NCBI GenBank assembly: GCA_009741485.1
Contig: CM019236.1
Span: 37,310,471 to 37,374,470 of the forward strand
Length of the DNA stretch: 64,000 nt
Direction: 5' to 3'
DNA from: Malurus cyaneus samueli
Taxonomy: Eukaryota; Chordata; Aves; Passeriformes; Maluridae
Below are positions 32,701 to 42,385 of this stretch, in pieces. Numbering within the stretch: the first letter of the stretch is position 1; every line of letters begins with the position of its first letter. Position numbers and translations under genes: made by a program. Below the pieces are notes generated by a model that was not told the origin of the DNA, searched no databases, and saw only the letters and a program-made list of their open reading frames with translations.

Positions 32701-35700
32701 TGTGCCTTCACCATCTTGAGAGTGTGCTGTAACTATCTGATTCACGAGGAGACGTGTATTCCCAACAGTGATGACTACTGTATTGCCCAGAAGGAATGTA
32801 AAAAAACAAGGACTAGCCAGCTGAAGATTATGAGTTGTCAGAAATATCTTCATTTGCTTTAAGTGCAGCATCTGCAAAGACTTCTTTGAAGTCACGAATA
32901 CTGTAAACTGTTATTTCTCAATAGCAATGGCTGAGGGTCTCCCATAGTCATATGACCGTGAGCTCAGGCTTTGTAAAAAACACCAACTGCTGGGAGATTA
33001 GCAAACAAGTCACAAGACTTGGCAGGACTGTAACTGTGAGCGTTTGTAACTGGCTGTGCAGCGGCTGTTTTTGCAGCCCCACGGCAGCAGGCACGCTGCC
33101 AGGGCCCGGGTGGATGCAGGTGAGCGCCTCCTTCAAGCTCCGATGTTGCCGTGCCCACCAACTCCCGTCCAGAACAGGCACAGCAGCAGGCACCGGGAGC
33201 TACCGTGATCCTGACCGTGATCCGCTCTGGGCTGCCAGCCCCCTCTAGCTGGTGTCCAGGGGAAACAGATACCGTGCTTTGTCAGCACTGCCACACTGAG
33301 CTGCCCTGGGGCTCAGGTGGTTTTAGTTGAGTGCCTGTGTGTGTGGAAGAGACAAGTGCTGTCACCTAACAGTGGGCCTGGGTGGCCCCTCCCTGTGAAC
33401 TCAGGCAGCATTTCAGCACACGTGATGCTCTAGCTTTCATCCACTCTTTCAAAGGGTCTCTTTTTCCTAAAGACACCTAAAGGACCTCAGAAAGAAACTA
33501 GGTAAGGCAGTGAAACGAGGACACTTTGCTTTCACCAAGCGAATCGTGCCATATTTGCTTCTCTTACCTTTTTGTAGATAGCAAATATTGTTCCTATTGG
33601 CGCCAAGCAGTCTATGTTGGATGAACCATCAAGGGGGTCAAAGCACACCACATATTTACCCTAAAACAGAAGTGGCAACAGAAGCATTAAACAATACATA
33701 GTTTTGTACTATTATTTCCTTTTACTTGAAAAAATCCCATGTTTTTATGTCGGTGTTTAGCCCTCCAAGCATGCCTGATACAGCTCATCAGAGAAGGCTG
33801 CAGTGCTGACCGAGCTGGCCCTGCAGCCAACACCAACTCCCCAGGGCCTGCCGGAGAAACTGGAGAGGACGTGTTCCTGCTCACACAGCACAAATAGATG
33901 AGGCAGAGGAGCAGCCCTCTGCTGCCAAGCAGTGCAAGAAATCGTTTAAAAGCAAAAGGAGTGATTCATCCTGGAAGCAAATTATCCTCCTCAGATAAAT
34001 ACGTTTTGCTTTGTTACTTTTTGCTGCGGCTGAAAGGGTTTCTCCGTGTCGAGAGGTTTGAGGGTAAGAAAGCAGAAGGAAAATATCTCCAGGAAAGGAT
34101 ATTTACATCAGCTCGAGCAGTAACTCGGTGCAATAGGATCCCCTCCTGGGGGAAACCTGATGAAGCAGTCAGGTGTTTCCTTCGGACATGTAACATAAAA
34201 CTCAGTTCTGCCAGCCTCTCATCTCACTTTATCTTGCTAAATACTAATGTAATTCAAAACCGTTGCACTGCAGGTCAGGGAATGCAACAGTGCACATATA
34301 GCTGGGATTTGGGATGTGTTAACAAGCTTAAAAATAATTATTCTTCCACCTTCACAAAACTTTAATAATAATTTTACCCTCCGCATCTCTTTTAGCTGCT
34401 GAAATCAGGCCAGCCACTACAGTTATTAATCAAAACAACGCAGAAATGATGCAATTTTTCCGAATTCCCCGGGGAAGAGGCGGGTTTTGGGGCCAGGTCT
34501 CATACTTGAAGCAAGAGTGCCACCTGCTGCTGCCTGATCCAACAACCCCCGGACGCAGGAGCCGCACAGACCCGCCTGTCTGTCGGGGTGATGATGGCAT
34601 CCTTGTTCTCCTCCGTGACCAGGACGCAGGTGCTGTAGGAGGACTGGAGCATATTAATCACCAGGGAGTTGGATAGGACATCCAGCTTCTTCACCTCATC
34701 ACCCGTCACATTCACAGTTCCAGCTATACCAAACCTACAGAATAGTAAAGATATCAGGAAATGGGAGGGAGGCCAACATTACAGTTTTTTAGGAAAAACC
34801 TCATAGAGTCAAGGTGGTTTCTTCTTCTTATATTCATGGACCTTTATCTTATCTTTGGATTAAACAGCTGAGGTGTTTTATAAGAGGTGTTGCTGCTCCT
34901 ACAAAATAAAAGCATGCATGAGAAAGAGAAAGGACAACGGTGTAATTTTGGGGCTTTGCCAGGCTCCTTTTGCTCCTGTGTGGGTGTTCTCCAGGACAAG
35001 AGCAGAGCCTACAGCCTGGGTAGAAAGTGCCACGCTTCTCTAGCAGCCCCACAAAGCAGCTAGCTGCAGTTTTGAGGAAGCAGAAAATGCAGTGAGCATT
35101 TGCATTATTTTCTGCCACTGGCTGCTCAGAGTTCTGTGATGTTCCTTTAACCCATATTCAGTCAGTCCCCAGCCAGACCCAAATCAGGAACTTTAAAGAC
35201 ATTCCCAGGGAATTTGCCGTATGGAACTGTATCTCAGGATCAAGGTTTATTTTATTTGGTGATCCTCAGCTGAGTCAGGGTGATGCTTCTTTTCTCTATC
35301 CCAGTTTTAGCAATGTACTAGTAACTTAGTATGGTAATATATATATGTTCATGAGATTTGCAGTTGGAGAAACACTGTTCAGACCTAACGTGCATGTTCT
35401 GGGCACCTTAGAAATACAAAAAACATACAGGGAAAAGATGCGGTTTATTATTCATTAGGGGAAAAGATAGAGGGGTTGGGGAGGAGAAAGGGGCAGGTAA
35501 TTAGTCCCTAGGATGATGCTGGTCAGGGGCAGGAATGGAGTAGGTATTTTGTCTTACTCAAAGCTGCCTGTGGTTTTCAGAAGCATTGAATTTCTGGGAC
35601 ATTTTATTTCTGAGTGCCAAAATTTTGGGAAATGATTTTCAGGGAGTGGTAAGTATTTATCCTCTGGTTAGTGCATTTTTAGGCACAATCCCAGCTCAGG

Positions 35701-37548
35701 TCCATGACTTGGAAAAAGTTCTCCTTCATTTTTGTATTGAAAATCTGTCCAAAATTCATACTTAGCTCTTTAACATTAAAGAAGACATTTCACAGCCTCC
35801 TGTTTGCAGGGGCTAGAAAAATCAGAGCCCTTCAACTGTACAAATGCAGATAGATACAAGCCCCTTTCACAGTGGTTGAAGGTTTGCCATGGGAATTCCT
35901 GAAATTTCATGGTTAGTTTCAGTAATTTAAATGGCACAAGTTATTAATTTCTGTGTTTGGATACGTTAGATATTTCTGAGTCAACATCTGAAATTTTTGT
36001 TTGTAGAAAGAAACATTTGCTCCATAACATAATGGATGGTTTGGGTTTTTTTCTGAAGGGGAAGAAGGATACCTCTAGCCTATCAAATAGTTTCTCTGCT
36101 ATTACGAACTATTTCAGAGATTGCCTTATTAAAGATAAAAATTGAGTAAGAGCAACTGTTCCTCTAAATCAGGGAGGCAAAATAGCTCAGTTTCACCGGG
36201 TAAGGGCAGAGACAAAGCATAGTTTAGGAGTAAAGGCATAGGAGTCTGATGCTGTGGTTTGACAGACTTTGAGTCTGTTTCATGTCCTCTCCACACACTG
36301 CGGTCCATGCTGTAAAGTGACGGCAATGGGTCTGAGATGTTGAATTCACGATTTGCAAAGATGATTGAGGACTTGGACCAAATAATCAACAGAAGCACAA
36401 AAATCCTTAGTGTCACACATTTTGGTGTTCCTATGGGAGGAAAAACAACCCAAACCCCAAAACAAATTATGAATTTTGTCCTTCTTTCACAAATGTATTA
36501 CTGTGCTCTTTCATGCATGCACATATAGGTACGTACTCAGGTATGTTCAGAAATACATATTTCCATACGTTTCAAAACTTTTCTGTTTTAAATGCACAAA
36601 TTTATTAGGGCATTCTATATCTCTGGACTCCTTCAGATAGATCACCATTAAAAAAACTTAAGAGTGATGTCTATTTCACTTGTTAATGTGGAATAGCTCA
36701 GTACATTCCAGGCCATTTTTTTTATTCCACCTGCTAGATTTGTTTGCCAAATTGTTATATTTGTTTTTCATATAGAGCCTTTTGAGACTCCCCACCTGTA
36801 ACCCTGATTGAGGGATACTGCTTGAGGAAGGAAAGAGAAATGCACCCTGGTGCATATATCTCAGTCTATGGTGTTTCTGACAGGGCTGCTGTCTTAAAGC
36901 ATTGCTTATACATCAGACAGGCAGAAAATCAGCTTCCCAAGATAAGCCAAGCCCTGATTTGCACAGTTCAACAGAGGGTTTGGAGCTAGCAGAAAATACC
37001 ACAGTGAGATATTCTGCATGAAAAATATCATGGTGTGATCTTCAGCAAATTCACAGTAGACTTAAAAATAGATCAGTATCAAAAAGTACAAGAGATAACA
37101 AGGTGAGCAATGTATTGAAGTTCTGACTTACATTTTTCAGAGTAAAATATTACAGAACAGCAGTTAGTTTAAGTGTCTATCTTGTGCCCTCTATTAAAAT
37201 ACTCCAGAAGGAGTGCTCTCCTGCTTCCCAGTCTTAATAATCCAGGCTCTGACCTCACTCAGCTTAAAAAAGACACTTCCAAAGTACTTATGAATCCCTG
37301 CCCACTCCCCAACCTTGCTGTGCAATAGCTGTCTCTGTACCTCCTCTTCCTCCCTGAAGTGTAGGTAGGACTCACATGTGGGCAAGGCCTGCCTTTCTGA
37401 CAGCAGAGGAAATGGCCTTTATGGCAGTCAGCATGGAGTTGAGCAGCTGTGTCAGCTCCCCTGTCGCTCCCTTCACGCGGCGTCCCTTCTCCATAACAAA
37501 TCGCGTCAGGGTCAGCATATCCGTTTCGAAGGGGCTTTTGTCGGTCAT
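17515..37548 (-). CDS. FBP2: Fructose-1,6-bisphosphatase 2 (muscle type), complete gene
   Basis: EC 3.1.3.11, Mg-dependent hydrolysis of fructose-1,6-bisphosphate to fructose-6-phosphate in the cytosol; in muscle it supports glycogen resynthesis from lactate. Seven minus-strand exons (37376-37548, 34572-34734, 33568-33660, 27937-28077, 26588-26725, 20489-20608, 17515-17709) total 1023 bp, 340 residues and a stop; human FBP2 has 339. All introns are GT-AG and phases agree. Visible: AMP-site TGELT (Thr29-Glu31 here), Glu69-type [14 protein letters not shown], metal site [10 protein letters not shown], nuclear-import-type KKKGK, substrate loop [16 protein letters not shown], and LLYECNP with the metal-binding Glu. 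Muscle rather than liver type because of GDE (not GDQ), [10 protein letters not shown] and NMLQSSYST. Odd: one extra residue just before the AMP-binding Thr. Confidence 0.95.
17710..20488 (-). other. FBP2: FBP2 intron 6
   Basis: 2.8 kb, GT-AG, AT-rich. A poly(T) run lies near 19360-19372. No exon, RNA gene or transposon recognised. Confidence 0.85.
20489..20608 (-). CDS. FBP2: FBP2 exon 6 (substrate-binding loop)
   Basis: 120 bp, 40 codons, acceptor gtttttcag, donor GTATAT. Encodes [20 protein letters not shown] through [18 protein letters not shown]; the Arg of DVHR and the neighbouring Tyr residues contact the 6-phosphate. Confidence 0.95.
20609..26587 (-). other. FBP2: FBP2 intron 5
   Basis: 6.0 kb, the largest intron of the gene, GT-AG. 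It holds a 34-bp tandem duplication at 25954-26020 and, at 24.4-25.0 kb, a cluster of overlapping open frames on both strands in locally higher GC, none of them recognisable. Otherwise nothing seen. Confidence 0.85.
25954..26020. repeat. 34-bp tandem duplication in FBP2 intron 5
   Basis: Two adjacent diverged copies built around tcatcagacatggg, starting at 25954 and 25988. Confidence 0.7.
26588..26725 (-). CDS. FBP2: FBP2 exon 5
   Basis: 138 bp, 46 codons, acceptor atcctgcag, donor GTAAGA. Encodes [20 protein letters not shown] through [11 protein letters not shown] to QKKKFPE. Contains the KKKGK stretch reported as nuclear import signal in mammalian FBP. Confidence 0.95.
26726..27936 (-). 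other. FBP2: FBP2 intron 4
   Basis: 1.2 kb, GT-AG. Contains an A-rich, CAAA-type stretch near 27267-27305 and nothing gene-like. Confidence 0.85.
27937..28077 (-). CDS. FBP2: FBP2 exon 4
   Basis: 141 bp, 47 codons, acceptor tttttcctcag, donor GTACAG. Encodes [20 protein letters not shown] through [17 protein letters not shown] to CFMLDP. The Arg in QPGRN corresponds to the AMP-contacting Arg140. Confidence 0.95.
28584..28682. repeat. 35-bp minisatellite, about three units
   Basis: Copies begin at 28586, 28621 and 28656, each with aaatgttcatc[ag]tatta[ct]gtaca followed by an AT-rich tail. Units differ at only a few positions. Confidence 0.85.
30015..30120. repeat. AT-rich low-complexity stretch
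   Basis: Nearly pure A/T with repeated tatata, ttatag and tagttt words; simple sequence inside FBP2 intron 3. Confidence 0.7.
33568..33660 (-). CDS. FBP2: FBP2 exon 3 (metal-binding DPLDGSSN)
   Basis: 93 bp, phase 0 at both ends, acceptor ctgttttag, donor GTAAGA. Encodes [20 protein letters not shown] to IYKK, with the two metal-binding Asp residues in DPLD. Confidence 0.95.
33661..34571 (-). other. FBP2: FBP2 intron 2
   Basis: 0.9 kb, GT-AG. A 155-codon plus-strand open frame (33898-34365) crosses it but shows no domain; treated as chance. Confidence 0.85.
34572..34734 (-). CDS. FBP2: FBP2 exon 2
   Basis: 163 bp, the same size as FBP1 exon 2. Encodes [20 protein letters not shown] and on through [14 protein letters not shown]. 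The Glu of GDE (codon 34695-34697) corresponds to residue 69 in the usual numbering, which makes muscle FBP unusually calcium-sensitive in mammals; the Glu in EENKD is a metal ligand. Donor is the slightly weak GTCTGT. Confidence 0.95.
34735..37375 (-). other. FBP2: FBP2 intron 1
   Basis: 2.6 kb, GT-AG, AT-rich. No repeat or gene recognised. Confidence 0.85.
37376..37548 (-). CDS. FBP2: FBP2 exon 1 (start codon, AMP-binding N-terminus)
   Basis: 173 coding bases from ATG (37546-37548) to a split codon at a GTGAGT donor. Encodes [20 protein letters not shown] through KAGLAH. Start chosen because the family begins MTD[KR]SPFETD. The frame stays open 31 codons upstream to an ATG at 37639-37641, but that extension does not look like any FBP. 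Codon 28 (Ala, 37465-37467) is extra relative to human FBP2, making GATGELT instead of GTGELT. Confidence 0.94.
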
Positions 37549-37900
37549 TTTTGCTGGGTAACACGGCTCCTGTCTTCTCGGCTGGACAAGATGCTCCCTT
37601 GCTGTGTTGAGATCCTGGGTAGCTGTTTTATTTTGAGCCAAAACTGTTGGCTGTGCTGCTGGTCAGAATTTATTGAGTGTCTCTGAGACCATGTGATGTA
37701 GTGCTCGGAATAACTGCACCCCGGCTGGCTCCACAGCTCCCCTGGGATGCAGGAAAGGGGCCTGAGACAGGATTGCAGCTGAGCAACCCTGCTCCTCTAA
37801 TCCCCCCACACACTGAAATTAGCTCTGTGCAGATCTAGTTACATATTCTCACTGTACATTAGACTGGCTATAATGCAAAACTCTCGCTGGCTGTGTAGCT
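37549..37900 (-). promoter_or_regulatory. FBP2: FBP2 5' UTR and presumed proximal promoter
   Basis: Immediately upstream of the FBP2 start. On the minus strand it holds an A/T-rich, MEF2-like TCAAAATAAA (within 37625-37637) and an E-box CACATG (37690-37695), which would fit a muscle gene. Both motifs are short and common, and no strong TATA box or CpG island is present. The transcription start is not determined. Confidence 0.3.
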
Positions 37901-40900
37901 GGGAATGGCTTTCCTGCAGATCCTGCTCAGCAATGGGCTCAGCACAGCCAAGGCAACACGCAATTTGCATGGCACCAGGAAGGAAGGCACAGGCACCACG
38001 TGCCACTGTGTCCCCCAGCCTCGTGATTCCAGTGAAGCTTCCTTCCCAATATCCCTGTTTGTTCACTCTCTTTTGGCCTTCACCCTGGAGAAGGGTTTTG
38101 AAGAGTGAATCTATACACACATTTATTAAAGTGTTTTATGTTGCTAGTTGGTCTACTGCAGTTCCATTTTAATTCCTGTTCTGGGATTGTAATATCATAG
38201 GGCTTGAATGAATGTAATATCATAGGGCTGAATGAATAAGAACTACTGGTTAGCTGTGGCTTGACTAGATATAAAGTAATTATGTCTTCAATAATTTACA
38301 CATTAAGCTGCCTGATTTAAGCAGGTCAATGTCACCACTGATAAAATGAAACTTTATGTTGGCTTCCATATTGTACTGCACCATGTAAATATAGGTGTGT
38401 CCAAATTTGCAATTATGCTGCCAGTAGCTCCATGCAAGCAATATACTTGGAGCACACGATGCCCACGTGAAGGTAGACAGAAACTCTCCCACTAATGTAT
38501 TAGATTGTGCATTAGGTACATGCTATCTGGAACCCTGGAGTTGGATGGATTTCAATTTGGATATGGATTTTAATTGCAGCACTGTCTTCCCACTCTGATT
38601 AGGCAGTAAGAGCAACTATATGCTGTAGCCTTCCTTTTACTTACTAGCAGCACTCTTCTTTTTAAGCAGAAGATCTGGAAAGCCCACCAGCAAAACAAGA
38701 AAATCTAGAGTTACAAAAGGAAAGTTTCATTAAGTTCCATTGTTACTCCTTTAACACAAATGACTGCAGTAAAATCTTGGTTTTTACTTTGAAATCAGTC
38801 TGAAACTAGGATTTTAGAGACTGACTGCAATGAACACTAGCAACAAGTAGAAAGACAGAGTTCAGTGCTGCTTCCATCCCACTTGCTTAGCTTTGCGGAC
38901 GTTTTTCCAGTCCTGTTCCAAGGCAGAGAAAACACTGGTGAGCAGAGTTGCTCAGACAGAGCAACAGGCAGGTTTTGCACAACATCCTCTAAGGCAATGG
39001 TTGAAAGGAATCTTGGAAGATTTCTTTTTTCTACTACTGTGATATAGTTAAATGTACACGATACCATTCACATCACAAGGCAAACATTACAGAGCATGTT
39101 TTGCCTCCTTAGGAGACTTTCTTCCTTTGAACAGATTTCTGTGGAAAACCAGAAATAATGTATGTAAGGAGCTCTGGGACAGCACATGGTAGAATTATTA
39201 AAATTTAGTGCTAGTGGACAGGTTTCATGTTAATACATGCAAAAATACCAGCTGGCTTAAAGTACAGCCATTACATTCTGCACATTATTTCATTATCATG
39301 GCAACTGTCTGACAAGTTCTAAAATGCTTTTAATACAACATCTCTCTGCTGTGTAGATGCAATGCCATAAACATAGCAAAGGAAATTAGTAAATAAGAAA
39401 TGGGGCTGGGGTTGGCCTATGACTTTTAGCATTTGTCAAAACATCACATGCAGATCTTCTGTTGATTCCAAGTGACCTTCTACACTGGTCAAAAAGACAA
39501 AGTTCAGATCATCTTCTAACAGAAAGTTTGTTTTGGAGTTAGTGGTTCAAAGGCTGTTTTCAGAGCTAATAAGTCCACTATTTACATCTTTTTCTTACCT
39601 TTTTAATTTTTTTTTAAACTGCAAATGTATTTTATAGGTACTGGATTTTTTTAGTGCTTTGCACTGCTCAAATAACAGTACCTCAACAAGAAGTTAACTT
39701 ACACTATTACATAAAGAAAACAGACTCTCTAACATTTCATAAACAATAATTCCATAAACAACAATGTTCTATAAACATTGCAGGCAAGTGTAGCAAAAAA
39801 AAGAGAAATAAAAGAATAAAAAACTTGGATAAAGGCACACAACTGGATCACATGAAAGTTTCATCCTGTTTTGACTATGATCCCACTGAATGATAATAAC
39901 CCAAATGATTCTACTGAATCATTAGACTATATAAATAATTACCATTTTGGGGAGGTGGGGAGAAATCAGATTGTGTCAAAAATGTGCAATTATTGCCTAT
40001 AAGCCTGAGAACCTCTCAGTACAAGAGGCTGGAATAGCATAGGAAGTTTAAAATAATAAACATCTCCATTTGACAGATCTGTGGGAGTTTTGTCCTCTGA
40101 TATAAAGAGCTCTTGGGAACGATTCATACCTGCACTGGTGCATGGGCCAGTCCTGAGCCTTAAATGTGACATCTTGTGTAACTGACAGGAAATGTTGGTC
40201 ATCTGGATGGTGCCACCTGAAACTGGAGCCAGTGACCTTTCTCCAAAGGCCATGGTGAAGCCTCTGAGGAGGGCAGTGGGGAGCACTGCCATGGTGGGGG
40301 GGCTGACAGCAGACACTGTGACAAACCCCCTTCCTGCTCAGCCTTGACAGGCAGGGAGAGCTCTGGAAAGGGGCATGTGGAAGGAGGTTGCCAAGCAGTT
40401 CTCCCTGGTGTGGTGGCTAGGCAGGGCTTTCATATTATTGATGAGAAGATAAACCCAGTTCACAATGGGTAAAATGCTAGCTGTCAGCATACAGGCAAAA
40501 CCAAAACACGGAGAACTGACCTAGCAAATGCAGGCAGTATTGACTTTCCTCCTATAACCTTTACATGCTGCCAGTGGTGTTTTAATACATGGTGTATTAA
40601 AAATAGATATATGCAGTCCAGGATTTTTGTCAAGCTTGAGGGCAGAATACAGAGGAGTTACAGTAACGAGGGAAAAATCACCACTGTGGATACTGTCAGC
40701 CTAGTCATGCCAACAGACCACTGAGGCACTGCAGTCCACGTTGATTATTGCCAGCACTAACAGTCCTTTAAGGGCTCAGGCCCCTGAAAGCTATCTCCAC
40801 TAGTAAAGCCTCATCAGAATTAACATTTCCAGCAGAAACTCGCCATTCAGTCCCCAACAGAAATATCTTACTCCATCGATTTGGAGAACAGATGTCTATA

Positions 40901-41950
40901 TAAGCTGTCGAAGGTTTGGCAGGATGCCTCCAAATGTCCCAACAGTACCTACCAGAACGAGGGTCCCCTGGTTTTTATCTGTGTGAGCCCCCCACAGAGC
41001 ACACCCTTGCATGGACTCCAGGGTGCCCCACACTCCTTTCTTGTTTCACAAGAAGAACCATGCTCAGTCAGTCCATCTGATACCTGCAAAGCCCTCAGTT
41101 GGGCAGGTTTACAGCTCATGGCCCACAGACAGCATTTCCCAGACTGTGAACTGAGTCAATGTTCAGTGCCAGTGTACCCACAACAACATCCATGTGATCC
41201 TCACTGTGAGTTTGGTGAGGGTAAGTGGTCAGTGAGAAACAGCAAAGATTTGCTGATTTTAATGGACTCAAAAAGCTTGAGTGACAGCCATAAACGGTAT
41301 CCAGATAGGAGGATAGTGCAACTAGCTCCCAAGCAGCAGCATGCTCTGAATGAGCATATTAAATGTCAGTATGCTTTGTGGGGATCTTCACAGCTCCCTT
41401 CTGCTTGCACAGCAGAATCCTTTCCTGTGAAAATCCACAATCCGAAAATAACACAAAGAACATCTGGTGCGGGTTGCTAGCAGAACACAGGTTCATGTTT
41501 TCATCAAGTAAGCAGGTTAATTTCTGACAAAGATGGCCAGCTAATCACAGCAGAATCTGTCTATGTACAAGCTACCTACGCATGCTCCTCACCCCATTAA
41601 AACCCTTCCACCCTAACATGTCATTTTTTCACCCTTGTGTAACTGGGCCTGATAGAGTGGCAACCAGCAATATTAATAACATGTGTCAGAATTAACATAC
41701 ACTAATGTTTCACAAATCTCAATTCTTGGTTAGAGTAAACCTTGACTGACGTTCAGTGAGCAGATTCTGGGGCCTAGACCCTAGTCTGTAAAAGGCTGCT
41801 GAGTCTTCCTCCAAGACTTTTAAAAGAGGCCAGAGTCAGGTAATACTGCTGATAGTCTGCAACCTGTCTGAGAAAGCTGAAGTCTCTCCCCACCCCGGAT
41901 ATCAAATGCAGCACTTGTGACTCTTGAGTACTCAAAAATGATAAATGAAA
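37901..41950. other. Spacer between FBP2 and FBP1
   Basis: About 4 kb holding the upstream region of FBP2 and the region beyond the FBP1 3' end. It contains one small tandem duplication and the longest open frame of the window (199 codons, + strand, 40881-41480), which has no recognisable domain. No RNA gene or transposon was recognised. Confidence 0.65.
38188..38236. repeat. 25-bp tandem duplication
   Basis: The word tgtaatatcatagggct occurs twice, 25 bases apart (starts 38188 and 38213), each followed by tgaatgaa. Confidence 0.85.
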
Positions 41951-41973
41951 AGGAACACACATTTTTACATTGC

Positions 41974-42013
41974 TTTAATTTTTTGAATGCTTTCTTTAAT
42001 GTAATCTTTTAAT
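41974..42013 (-). terminator. FBP1: Candidate FBP1 poly(A) signals (ATTAAA cluster)
   Basis: Three minus-strand ATTAAA hexamers, at 41974-41979, 41995-42000 and 42008-42013, lie about 180-220 bases beyond the FBP1 stop. ATTAAA is the commonest variant signal. Which one is used cannot be told. Confidence 0.4.
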
Positions 42014-42193
42014 GCCTTTCATTGCACAATGCAATTACACAAGATGCACTTTAAAAAAATCTTATGAAAATATGGCTCATTTGTTCTTTTGCTACAGAAG
42101 TCGGACAGCTCAATCTTGCAGTATTGCAGTGCATTCTTTGGTTCAGCTGTAAGACTTTTATCCCCTGAGCACAGCGACTCCAGAAAGCTTTCT

Positions 42194-42385
42194 TTACTTA
42201 GCTGAATGCTTCTTGACTATCTCAAGGTACTCCTTCACGTCATCAGGAGACCCCAAGACAACAGGCACTCTTTGGTGGATATCCTCAGGCACTATGTCTA
42301 GTACTGCTTGATGACCAGTTGTTGCTATTCCCCCAGCCTTCTCAATAACAAAAGCCATAGGATTGCATTCGTAGAGCAGCCTCAG
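42194..42385 (-). CDS. FBP1: FBP1 exon 7 (C-terminus, stop)
   Basis: 192 bp including TAA (42194-42196), acceptor ttgtcttctag. Encodes [20 protein letters not shown] through [15 protein letters not shown] to VKKHSAK. The fourth metal ligand Glu in LLYE is present. Confidence 0.95.
   Translation of the reverse strand: MRLLYECNPMAFVIEKAGGIATTGHQAVLDIVPEDIHQRVPVVLGSPDDVKEYLEIVKKHSAK

Larger units (their letters stand above)
28078..33567 (-). other. FBP2: FBP2 intron 3
   Basis: 5.5 kb, GT-AG. Holds a 35-bp minisatellite (28584-28682), an AT low-complexity stretch (about 30015-30120), an unexplained 172-codon minus-strand open frame (32377-32895) and a GC-rich patch (about 33055-33245) just upstream of exon 3 on the + strand map. 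No transposon recognised. Confidence 0.85.

Noticed and set aside
37549..37641. In-frame upstream ATG that would add 31 residues to FBP2
   Set aside because: The extension has no counterpart in FBPases, which start MTD[KR]SPFETD; it is most likely 5' UTR left open by chance.
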